From assembly GCA_945897765.1 (NCBI GenBank), contig CAMDGP010000038.1:1-12522 (forward strand): 12,522 bases of DNA, in the 5' to 3' direction. The stretch is from Chitinophaga pinensis. GTDB lineage: Bacteria > Bacteroidota > Bacteroidia > Flavobacteriales_D > Crocinitomicaceae. The notes below the pieces were generated by a model. That model made no database searches. It was not told the origin of the DNA and saw only the letters and a list, made by a program, of their open reading frames with translations. Position 1 is the stretch's first letter. Each line of letters begins with the position of its first letter. Of the stretch, positions 1 through 6,212 are shown piece by piece. Both the position numbers and the translations under genes were made by a program.

Positions 1-852
1 GTAAGCACCAACTGGCAAACCGCCACCAATTATTTTTCCATAGGTTACGATATCGGGTTGAATGCCGTATAATTCTGAGGCACCTCCAAAAGAAACACGA
101 AATCCTGAAATTACTTCGTCGAAAATTAATAGTACTTTGAACTCTGTACACAACTCGCGTAATTGGTTCAAAAACACGCCATCTTGCAACAACAAACCGT
201 TATTCGCAGGAACAGGTTCAATTATAATACAAGCGATATCGTGATGGTAATTTTTCAAACAAGTGCGCAAAGCTTCCAAATCATTCAATGGTAAAACCAA
301 CGTTTCATTTGCTAAAACCTCTGGAACACCAGCGCTTGAAGAAGTTCCAAAAGTTACTAATCCACTTCCTGCATTTACCAACAAAGCATCTACATGACCA
401 TGGTAGCAACCGTCGAATTTCACAATTTTATTTTTTCCTGTAGCACCTCTCGCCAAACGAATCGCCGACATTACTGCTTCTGTTCCTGAACTTACAAAAC
501 GCAATTTGTCAATGAACGGGATGCGCTCTAAAATGAAAGCTGCCAATTCATTTTCCTTGCGTGTCGGTGCACCAAAACTTGCGCCATTCTGCAAAGTTGA
601 AACAATAGAATTGTAAACGTGCGGATGATTGTGACCTAAAATAAGTGGACCCCAACTGCAACAAAAGTCAATGAATTCGTTGTCGTCTTCGTCCCAAATG
701 CGAGCGCCGTTTCCTTTTTTGATAAATAACGGTGTTCCACCAACAGATTTAAAAGCTCTAACTGGAGAATTTACGCCTCCAGGAAAGAAATTTTTCGCTT
801 TTGCAAACAAGGATTCTGAAACTGCTCTTTTGATTGGGGTTTTAATACTCAT
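1..852 (-). CDS. hemL: Glutamate-1-semialdehyde 2,1-aminomutase (partial, C-terminus missing)
   Basis: HemL is the PLP enzyme that converts glutamate-1-semialdehyde to 5-aminolevulinate in the C5 route to heme; it is cytosolic. The frame reads 284 codons from the ATG at 852 to the window edge, against about 425-430 residues for the family, so roughly the last third lies outside. The N-terminus has the family pattern SLFAKAKNFFPGGVNSPVRAF. SSGTEAVMSAIRLAR begins at residue 121, KFDGCYHGH follows, and the frame ends in TYGKIIGGGLPVGAY. The Lys in that last motif is residue 273, the position of the Schiff-base lysine in characterised GSA aminomutases, so the active site is intact. Residues GTEA and FDEVISGFR also belong to the class-III aminotransferase fold. 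It is divergent from kynU with 50 bp between the starts. HemL is favoured over other class-III aminotransferases by the PGGVNSPVRAF start and the GGGLPVGAY segment. Confidence 0.96.
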   Translation of the reverse strand, partial: MSIKTPIKRAVSESLFAKAKNFFPGGVNSPVRAFKSVGGTPLFIKKGNGARIWDEDDNEFIDFCCSWGPLILGHNHPHVYNSIVSTLQNGASFGAPTRKENELAAFILERIPFIDKLRFVSSGTEAVMSAIRLARGATGKNKIVKFDGCYHGHVDALLVNAGSGLVTFGTSSSAGVPEVLANETLVLPLNDLEALRTCLKNYHHDIACIIIEPVPANNGLLLQDGVFLNQLRELCTEFKVLLIFDEVISGFRVSFGGASELYGIQPDIVTYGKIIGGGLPVGAY

Positions 853-860
853 TTCTTAAT

Positions 861-885
861 TATATTTGTAATCATTACAAAAGTA
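861..885. promoter_or_regulatory. Near-symmetric bidirectional promoter or operator between hemL and kynU
   Basis: A perfect 8-bp inverted repeat with one central base, TTTGTAATCATTACAAA, lies at 865-881. Its arms run into two copies of the Bacteroidota -7 consensus TAnnTTTG: TATATTTG at 861-868 on the plus strand (towards kynU) and TACTTTTG at 885-878 on the minus strand (towards hemL). Neither copy has a clear TTG -33 element at 17-20 bp; the plus-strand copy has only a TTT. The element could be a symmetric promoter pair, an operator for a dimeric regulator, or both. The palindrome and the two boxes are seen directly; the function is inferred. Confidence 0.6.
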
Positions 886-902
886 ACAATTAAAGCCCTC
901 TT

Positions 903-2177
903 ATGTTTTTTGAAAACACCATTGAATTCGCTAAAAAATTAGACGCACAAGATCCACTTAAAGACTTCCGTGCAAAATTTAATTTACCAACTTTCCACGA
1001 GAAAACTGTTCGCTATTTTACTGGAAATTCCTTGGGTTTACAGCCTAAAAAAGCGGTGGAATATGTGAACGAAGAGTTACAAAACTGGGCGAAATTTGGA
1101 GTAGAAGGTCACTTTTTAGCGGAACGACCTTGGTTCGCTTACCACGAAAACTTGACGCAACTGACTGCTAATGTGGTAGGTGCTTTGCCAATTGAAGTGG
1201 TAGTTACACATTCATTGACAACTAACTTGCATTTATTGATGGTTTCGTTTTACCAACCGAAAGGAAAAAGAACGAAAATTTTGTGTGAAGCAAAAGCCTT
1301 TCCAAGTGACCAATACGCGTTGGAATCGCAAGTGAAATTTCACGGTTTATCCAACGATCATTTGGTGGAAATTGCACCGCGCGAAGGTGAAAATTTAATT
1401 CGCTTGGAAGATATTTTAGCTAAAATTGAAGAATTAGGTGACGAATTAGCATTAGTGATGATTGGCGGCGTGAATTATTACACCGGTCAATTATTTGATA
1501 TGAAGGCGATTACAGAAGCTGGTCACAACGTTGGAGCTTATGTTGGTTTTGATTTGGCGCACGCTGCAGGAAATATCAATTTGAAATTACACGATTGGGG
1601 TGTTGATTTCGCTGCTTGGTGCGGTTATAAATATTTGAATTCATCTCCGGGTGGCGTTTCTGGAATGTTTGTTCATGAACGTCATGCTAATAATAAAAAT
1701 CTACCACGATTCGCTGGTTGGTGGGGCCATAACAAAGAAAAACGTTTTCAAATGGAACCGGGATTTGACCCAATGCCTGGCGCTGAAGGTTGGCAACTGA
1801 GCAATGCACCTGTATTAGGAATGGCAGTTCAATTGGCGTCTTTAGAGATTTTTGAAGAAGCTGGAATGGACAGAGTTGGTGCCAAAAGAGATTTAATGAC
1901 TGCTTTTACGGAGTTTGTAATTGAAGATATTTCAGAAAGAAACAAAGAAAAATGTACGTTTGAGTTAATTACTCCAAAAGACAAAACGCAACGTGGTGCG
2001 CAACTTTCCATTCAAGCAAAAGGACAAGGAAAAGCATTGTTCAACGCACTTTCAGATTTGGGAGTTGTTGCCGATTGGCGCGAACCAAATGTTATTCGCA
2101 TTGCTCCCGCACCACTTTATAATTCTTACGAAGATTGTTATTGGTTCGGACAGTTGTTGGAACAAGCAATACAGTAG
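903..2177 (+). CDS. kynU: Kynureninase
   Basis: Kynureninase is a cytosolic PLP enzyme that cleaves L-kynurenine to anthranilate plus alanine, or 3-hydroxykynurenine to 3-hydroxyanthranilate, in tryptophan breakdown or quinolinate/NAD synthesis. The 424-residue product matches the usual 415-465. Visible motifs are YFTGNSLGLQP at 38-48 (N-terminal signature), HSLTTNLHLL (PLP phosphate region), FDLAHAAGN at 216-224 with the cofactor-contacting Asp217 and His220, and WCGYKYLNSSPGG, whose Lys243 is the expected Schiff-base lysine. GWWGHN and FQMEPGF further on are also typical. The ATG at 903 is the first in frame, gives the normal N-terminus, and lies about 35 bp after a TATATTTG box. No Shine-Dalgarno is present. 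No tryptophan dioxygenase, formamidase or kynurenine monooxygenase gene is in the window, so whether it feeds anthranilate or NAD synthesis cannot be told here. Confidence 0.96.
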   Translation: MFFENTIEFAKKLDAQDPLKDFRAKFNLPTFHEKTVRYFTGNSLGLQPKKAVEYVNEELQNWAKFGVEGHFLAERPWFAYHENLTQLTANVVGALPIEVVVTHSLTTNLHLLMVSFYQPKGKRTKILCEAKAFPSDQYALESQVKFHGLSNDHLVEIAPREGENLIRLEDILAKIEELGDELALVMIGGVNYYTGQLFDMKAITEAGHNVGAYVGFDLAHAAGNINLKLHDWGVDFAAWCGYKYLNSSPGGVSGMFVHERHANNKNLPRFAGWWGHNKEKRFQMEPGFDPMPGAEGWQLSNAPVLGMAVQLASLEIFEEAGMDRVGAKRDLMTAFTEFVIEDISERNKEKCTFELITPKDKTQRGAQLSIQAKGQGKALFNALSDLGVVADWREPNVIRIAPAPLYNSYEDCYWFGQLLEQAIQ

Positions 2178-2213
2178 AATGTTGAATTTTTAATTAGGTT
2201 GTTGGGAAAAGAC

Positions 2214-2257
2214 TTGTAATTTATTGATTTATAATAAATTAACTCCTAAAATTACAA
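2214..2257. repeat. Overlapping inverted repeats downstream of kynU
   Basis: Within the 229-bp kynU-paaZ gap two inverted repeats share sequence. TTGTAATTT (2214-2222) is the exact complement of AAATTACAA (2249-2257). AATTTATT (2218-2225) is the exact complement of AATAAATT (2233-2240), with a 7-nt loop. The left arms overlap, so the two hairpins exclude each other. The stems are nearly all A/T and no long T-tract follows, so this is at best a weak terminator of kynU. The rest of the gap, apart from the possible paaZ promoter, shows no gene. Confidence 0.4.
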
Positions 2258-2379
2258 TTAAGGATTGGTTTATTTAGTTTTTCCAAAATCTAATTTCACG
2301 AATATGATTGGGTAGAAATAAATGCATTGTTTACGAATCATTTTTTTCATCCTAACTTAACCTATTTCTTTTTCTCTCT

Positions 2380-2387
2380 TATCTTTA
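2380..2387 (+). promoter_or_regulatory. Possible paaZ -7 promoter element
   Basis: TATCTTTA matches TAnnTTTG except at the last base and lies 19 bp before the paaZ ATG. A weak -33 (TTA at 2357-2359, 20 bp spacing) precedes it. The leader contains the A-rich TAAAAAAA at 2394-2401 just ahead of the start, resembling the A-rich start context of Bacteroidota genes. It is one base off consensus, so this is tentative. Confidence 0.35.
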
Positions 2388-2406
2388 CCAAAGTAAAAAA
2401 ATCAAT

Positions 2407-4452
2407 ATGCAACGCTTTCAAAATTACGTTTTAGGTCAATGGGTTGACGGTCAAGGAACAGAAACCAATTTATACAATGCAATCAATGGTAACCAAATCG
2501 GAACGGTTTCTAGCGCTGGAATTGACTTTTCAGAAGTGCTCGAATACGGTAGAAAAAATGGTCGTGCATTGCGTAAAATGACTTTCCAAGAACGTGGTAG
2601 AATGTTGAAAGCTTTAGCCTTGTTCTTGATGGAACGAAAAGCTAAATATTATGAGGTAAGTGCTTGGACAGGAGCAACTAAAGTTGATTCTTGGATAGAT
2701 ATTGAAGGAGGAATCGGAAATCTTTTTGCAAATGCTTCTTTGCGTAAACAATTTCCTGATTTACCTTATTACGTGGACGGCGTTGCAGCACCACTTTCAA
2801 AAAATGGAACATTTATAGGTCACCACATTATGGTTCCTAGAGAAGGAGTAGCCGTTCACATCAATGCGTTCAACTTCCCAATTTGGGGAATGTTAGAGAA
2901 AATTGCGGTGAATTTAATGGCAGGTGTTCCAGCTGTTGTGAAGCCTTCAGAATATACAAGTTTCTTAACCGAAGTTATGGTTCGTGATATCATCGACTCT
3001 AAGATTCTTCCAGAAGGTGCTTTGCAATTAGTGTGTGGTCTTGGTCGCGGATTGATTGATTCTGTTGACAGTCGTGACGTTGTTACGTTTACGGGTAGTG
3101 CCGCAACTGGTAAAATGTTAAAAGCTAGCCCACAAATTGCTGCTAAAAGTGTTGCTTTTAACTTAGAAGCAGATTCCTTGAACGCCACTATTTTAGGAAA
3201 ACATGCCACTCCAGTAACGGAAGAATTTGATTTATTTATTAAAGAAACGGTTAAAGAAATCACTATTAAAGCCGGACAAAAATGTACTGCTGTTCGAAGA
3301 ATTATTGTTCCTGAAGATTTAATTGAAGAAGTTCAAAAAGGAATTTCATCACGTTTGGCGTCAACTAAAATTGGTGACCCAAGTGTGGAAGGCGTAAGAA
3401 TGGGTGCTTTAGCAACGCGCTTACAAGTGGAACGTGTGCATGCAAGTGTGAAGCAATTGGCACTTTCACAAGACATTGTTTTTGGTAGTTTGGATGAATT
3501 TGAGGTTATGGGTGCTGATAAAAATATCGGTGCATTTATGTCGCCAATTTTGTTTTTGAATAACGATCCTTTTAATAAAACAGATGTTCACGACATTGAA
3601 GCTTTTGGTCCTGTTTCTACGATTATGCCTTATAAAACAATCGATGACGCAATTGAATTAGCAAAAATGGGGAAAGGCTCATTGGTTTCTTCGATTGTGA
3701 CACCTGATAATAAAGAAGCAACTGAATATGTTGTGGGTGCAGCAAGTATGCACGGACGTATATTGGTTTTGAATAAAGATTGTGCGAAAGAAAGTACAGG
3801 TCATGGTTCTCCAATGCCACTTTTGACACATGGTGGTCCTGGAAGAGCTGGCGGTGGTGAAGAAATGGGTGGAAAAAGAGGTGTTTTGCATTATTTACAA
3901 CGCACTGCAATTCAAGGACATCCAACTACTATCACAGCGATTACACAACAATTCCAAGTTGGAGCTGAAATGCCTGAGGCCAATCCTCATGTGTTCCGCC
4001 AACATTTTGAAGAATTAGTGATTGGAGAAACAGTTTTCACCCACAAACACACCGTTACTGATGCAGATATCGTCAATTTTGCGAATGTTTCAGGAGACAA
4101 TTTCTACGCACACATGGACGCGACTTCTTTGGAAGGAACTATTTTTGAACGTCGTGTAGCTCACGGTTACTTCATTCTTTCCAAAGCTGCTGGTTTATTT
4201 GTTGACCCAAAAAAAGGTCCAGTTTTATTGAATTACGGTTTGGAAGAAGCACGATTTGTTAAACCAGTTTATCCAGGAGCAACGATTGGAGTTCGTTTTA
4301 CTGTGAAAGAAAAAGTAGATCAAGAAAAACGTTCACCTGAAGATATAGCAAAAGGAATTGTGAAATTTTTGGTTGATGTCTACGATGAAACGGGAGAAAC
4401 GGTTGCTTTGGCTACAATTTTGACAATGGTGAAGAAGTTGAAGGATGAGTAA
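2407..4452 (+). CDS. paaZ: Bifunctional oxepin-CoA hydrolase / 3-oxo-5,6-dehydrosuberyl-CoA semialdehyde dehydrogenase PaaZ
   Basis: PaaZ opens the oxepin-CoA ring and oxidises the resulting aldehyde in the aerobic phenylacetyl-CoA pathway. Its 681 residues equal the family's usual length, and both domains are present. The N-terminal aldehyde dehydrogenase domain (about 1-520) contains HINAFNFPIWGM, PSEYTS, the FTGSAATG nucleotide motif, the general base Glu254 in NLEAD, and the nucleophile Cys293 in GQKCTAVRR. The C-terminal MaoC-type hydratase domain (about 530-681) has SGDNFYAHMD with the catalytic Asp564 and His569, then RRVAHGYFILS. No catalytic residue is missing. The RILVLNKDCAKESTGHGSPMP segment is characteristic of PaaZ rather than of simple aldehyde dehydrogenases. 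No paaABCDE, paaG, paaH, paaJ or paaK gene is visible nearby, which is unusual for a complete pathway cluster. The ATG at 2407 is the first in frame, and QRFQNYVLGQWVDGQG is the normal start of the family. Confidence 0.95.
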   Translation: MQRFQNYVLGQWVDGQGTETNLYNAINGNQIGTVSSAGIDFSEVLEYGRKNGRALRKMTFQERGRMLKALALFLMERKAKYYEVSAWTGATKVDSWIDIEGGIGNLFANASLRKQFPDLPYYVDGVAAPLSKNGTFIGHHIMVPREGVAVHINAFNFPIWGMLEKIAVNLMAGVPAVVKPSEYTSFLTEVMVRDIIDSKILPEGALQLVCGLGRGLIDSVDSRDVVTFTGSAATGKMLKASPQIAAKSVAFNLEADSLNATILGKHATPVTEEFDLFIKETVKEITIKAGQKCTAVRRIIVPEDLIEEVQKGISSRLASTKIGDPSVEGVRMGALATRLQVERVHASVKQLALSQDIVFGSLDEFEVMGADKNIGAFMSPILFLNNDPFNKTDVHDIEAFGPVSTIMPYKTIDDAIELAKMGKGSLVSSIVTPDNKEATEYVVGAASMHGRILVLNKDCAKESTGHGSPMPLLTHGGPGRAGGGEEMGGKRGVLHYLQRTAIQGHPTTITAITQQFQVGAEMPEANPHVFRQHFEELVIGETVFTHKHTVTDADIVNFANVSGDNFYAHMDATSLEGTIFERRVAHGYFILSKAAGLFVDPKKGPVLLNYGLEEARFVKPVYPGATIGVRFTVKEKVDQEKRSPEDIAKGIVKFLVDVYDETGETVALATILTMVKKLKDE

Positions 4453-4613
4453 AGAATTGAGAATGTAAAATCTAGTCCAAATAATCATTTAGATAAATAA
4501 GAATAATTGTTTCTTTGAATCAAAGTCTAAAAATCCCGAGACCTTCCCGTGTAGAAACCTTCGCTTTCGGTTGAAATAGACAAATATTTTGCCACTGAAA
4601 ATGGAGTAATTGG
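4453..4613. other. Intergenic gap between convergent paaZ and AbiEii-like gene, with a G+C-rich block
   Basis: The gap separates two convergent genes and has no convincing terminator on either strand. CTTTGAATCAAAG at 4513-4525 is a perfect 6-bp inverted repeat around one base, too tight to form a hairpin. Positions 4535-4570 contain 21 G/C out of 36 by hand count, clearly richer than the flanks. On the minus strand the sequence after the TAA of the nucleotidyltransferase gene stays open in the same frame for 28 codons (4613-4530), ending at TAG 4529-4527, and includes STESEGFYTGRSRDF. I see no gene here; the block may be a relic or a dispersed repeat. Confidence 0.4.
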
Positions 4614-5231
4614 TTAGAAAGGTTGTGTTGCAATATCTACTAAAAAAGATTTTACTTCTTCCTCACTAACTTCAAAACCAGGGAGGTAGAAAACAGCTTC
4701 TCTATAATCAACATCGTTAAAGTAAGAAATTTGCTGTCTGAATAGCTTTGAATTAAATTCTCCACCAAAAATTTCTTTTGCAAGTAAACTGATTTCGTTA
4801 ATTGAAGTGTATGTTTTGAGTAGAAAATATAAATCAACGTAATCTTTCCATTTTGCCCTTCTTCCAATTGCAAAAGCTTTCATTGCAGCAAGTGTTTTTA
4901 GATTTGGCATTGAAATTACTTTTGAAAGTTTTTTATCCAAAGGAATTGAGAATGGGTAATGAAAAAACGTAAATTTTACTCCATTTAAAAGGTAATGAAT
5001 TTGATCATTTGAACGATGAATTACATGACAATTGGGGAATTCTTCTACAACCTTTTTGTGTATTGTTGAAATTGAAAAAGATTTCTCGCTAAATAAATCA
5101 AAATCTATAGATTGTCTATGTCCAATCTGTAAAGCTATTGCCGTACCTCCAACTAGATAGAATCGAGATTTAAACTTTTCAATAAAAGTCAAAAGTTCTA
5201 CTTGCTCTTTACTTAAAATTTCTAGGTGCAT
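4614..5231 (-). CDS. AbiEii-type nucleotidyltransferase, putative toxin
   Basis: This 205-residue protein belongs to the AbiEii/AbiGii-like nucleotidyltransferases (DNA polymerase beta fold), whose studied members transfer nucleotides to RNA and act as toxins in abortive infection or toxin-antitoxin pairs. The N-terminal half shows LVGGTAIALQIGHRQ with GGT at 28-30, then SIDFDLF with the metal-binding pair Asp43 and Asp45. The family's second basic/acidic motif is RRAKWKDYVDLYFLL, with Lys127, Asp130 and Asp133. The third carboxylate of the polymerase-beta fold is not obvious: the matching strand may be VKFTFF (85-90), which has no acid. No signal peptide or membrane segment is present. It follows and overlaps the small upstream gene by 23 nt in another reading frame, so the two are very likely co-translated. 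Family membership is firm; the toxic role here is inferred from family and gene order. Confidence 0.85.
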   Translation of the reverse strand: MHLEILSKEQVELLTFIEKFKSRFYLVGGTAIALQIGHRQSIDFDLFSEKSFSISTIHKKVVEEFPNCHVIHRSNDQIHYLLNGVKFTFFHYPFSIPLDKKLSKVISMPNLKTLAAMKAFAIGRRAKWKDYVDLYFLLKTYTSINEISLLAKEIFGGEFNSKLFRQQISYFNDVDYREAVFYLPGFEVSEEEVKSFLVDIATQPF

Positions 5232-5499
5232 GACGATTAAAATAAAGCGTAAAATAATTATTTACTTCAGGCAAGTAATTTATGCGACGACCTTCATTTG
5301 TGTTTTTAAAAAAAATGGAAGCTGTTTCACCTAATCCATAGACTTCAAATAATTCTTTTACTGAATTTTCATCACCATAATTAAGAATGTATTCAACAAT
5401 CACGTCAATTGACAAGGCTTCTAACTTGGTTTTGTCAAAGTGCCAAAACAAATCTTTATTCTTCTCCAAAAAGGCTTTTATTGCTTCTTGATTTTCCAT
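5209..5499 (-). CDS. DUF6922-like small protein, putative antitoxin partner
   Basis: This is a 96-residue soluble protein of unknown function. I recognise it as resembling the DUF6922 proteins often found just upstream of AbiEii-like nucleotidyltransferases in Bacteroidota; this is from memory and needs a profile search. Residues 17-55 (LFWHFDKTKLEALSIDVIVE onward) look helical. The end carries the conserved-looking segment RRINYLPEVNNYFTLYF at 71-87. There is no recognisable winged-helix, unlike the classical AbiEi antitoxin. Its last 23 nt overlap the start of the nucleotidyltransferase gene. Being the small upstream gene of the pair, it is the natural candidate for the antitoxin. The ATG at 5499 is preceded by A/T-rich sequence with no SD and no perfect TAnnTTTG box; TTCCTTTG about 21-28 nt upstream differs by one base. 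Confidence 0.75.
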   Translation of the reverse strand: MENQEAIKAFLEKNKDLFWHFDKTKLEALSIDVIVEYILNYGDENSVKELFEVYGLGETASIFFKNTNEGRRINYLPEVNNYFTLYFNRHAPRNFK

Positions 5500-5558
5500 A
5501 TAACTAAGTTAATACAATTCAAAGGAATAACAAGAGAAAGGTAATTAGTTTTTAACAC

Positions 5559-5587
5559 AAAAAAACCGTCACAAAATGCAACGGTTT
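5559..5587 (-). terminator. Rho-independent terminator of the prs-rplY operon
   Basis: Read on the minus strand, AAACCGT and ACGGTTT form a perfect 7-bp stem around an 11-nt segment (TGCATTTTGTG) that can extend the stem with wobble and C-G/A-T pairs. The stem runs straight into a T-tract (the A run at 5559-5565 on the plus strand). It begins 22 bp past the rplY stop codon. It is the clearest intrinsic terminator in the window. Confidence 0.88.
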
Positions 5588-5609
5588 CTCAGTATTATTT
5601 AGAATGATA

Positions 5610-6200
5610 CTATGCTTCTTCTTCTTCCTCATCGTCAGTATCTGCACCTTTAACAGCTCCACGAGCCATTTTAACAGAAACAACAACTGCGCTAGCAGGA
5701 TCTAAAATAGTAACACCAGGAATTTCGATATTCTTAACACGAATAGACATTCCAATTTTTAAATTAGCAATATCCAATGTGATAGCTTCTGGTAAATCTC
5801 CAGGTAAACCAACACATTGCAAATTTCTAAAAACAGTCATTAGTTTACCACCCGCTAATACACCACGAGCGGACCCAATTAATCTTACTGGTAATTTAAC
5901 ACGAACCGTTTTGCTATCACTTAACTCTAAAAAGTCAACATGTTGAATAGTATCTTTTGTTGGATGTTGTTGAAGTTCTTGGATAATTCCAGTAACTTTT
6001 TTTCCATCAAGATCTAACTCTACTTGAAATACTTCTGGTGAATAAACAATTTTGTCTAACTCTGTTCTTTTTACGGCAAAGTGTGTTTGAGTACCTTGTC
6101 CGTAGATTACACATGGAACCATACCAGCTAATCTAAGGCTAGCAGCGTCCTTTTTCCCTACGTTCGATCTAAGCGAACCGCTCAATTGTGCTTTTTTCAT
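5610..6200 (-). CDS. rplY: Ribosomal protein bL25, general stress protein Ctc type
   Basis: bL25 binds 5S rRNA in the large ribosomal subunit. This is the long, Ctc/TL5-type form of 196 residues, not the short enterobacterial one. Residues about 5-90 form the L25 RNA-binding domain (KDAASLRLAGMVPCVIYG, then HPTKDTIQHVDFLEL). Residues about 95-180 form the C-terminal beta domain (GVLAGGKLMTVFRNLQCVGLP, ITLDIANLKIGMSIRVKNI). The protein ends in an acidic tail, DTDDEEEEEA, encoded partly by GAA/GAG repeats near 5613-5633 and typical of Bacteroidota versions. The gene starts 12 bp after the prs stop, so it is in the prs operon, and a strong terminator follows. The ATG at 6200 gives the normal KKAQLSGSLR start and is preceded by A/T-rich sequence without an SD. 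The pth gene often seen after rplY in other bacteria is absent here. Confidence 0.96.
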   Translation of the reverse strand: MKKAQLSGSLRSNVGKKDAASLRLAGMVPCVIYGQGTQTHFAVKRTELDKIVYSPEVFQVELDLDGKKVTGIIQELQQHPTKDTIQHVDFLELSDSKTVRVKLPVRLIGSARGVLAGGKLMTVFRNLQCVGLPGDLPEAITLDIANLKIGMSIRVKNIEIPGVTILDPASAVVVSVKMARGAVKGADTDDEEEEEA

Positions 6201-6212
6201 TTATTATTTAAT

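Noticed and set aside
62..859. Plus-strand frames at 62-244 and 671-859
   Set aside because: They are opposite hemL, whose frame carries all the family motifs; the second even runs through the hemL start.
1993..2193. Plus-strand frame overlapping the end of kynU
   Set aside because: It is out of frame with kynU over conserved C-terminal residues and extends only 16 bp beyond its stop, with no independent start signal.
2218..2240. Hairpin after kynU as a strong intrinsic terminator
   Set aside because: The stem is all A/T and no T-tract follows, so it should be weak.
2856..3925. Minus-strand open frames of up to 135 codons inside paaZ
   Set aside because: They are antisense to a clearly coding, motif-complete gene, show no recognisable protein features and have no promoter; they reflect codon bias of paaZ.
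5613..5633. GAA/GAG repeat at the end of rplY as a phase-variation tract
   Set aside because: It is a triplet repeat, so slippage would only change the length of the acidic tail, and such tails are usual in this protein in Bacteroidota.
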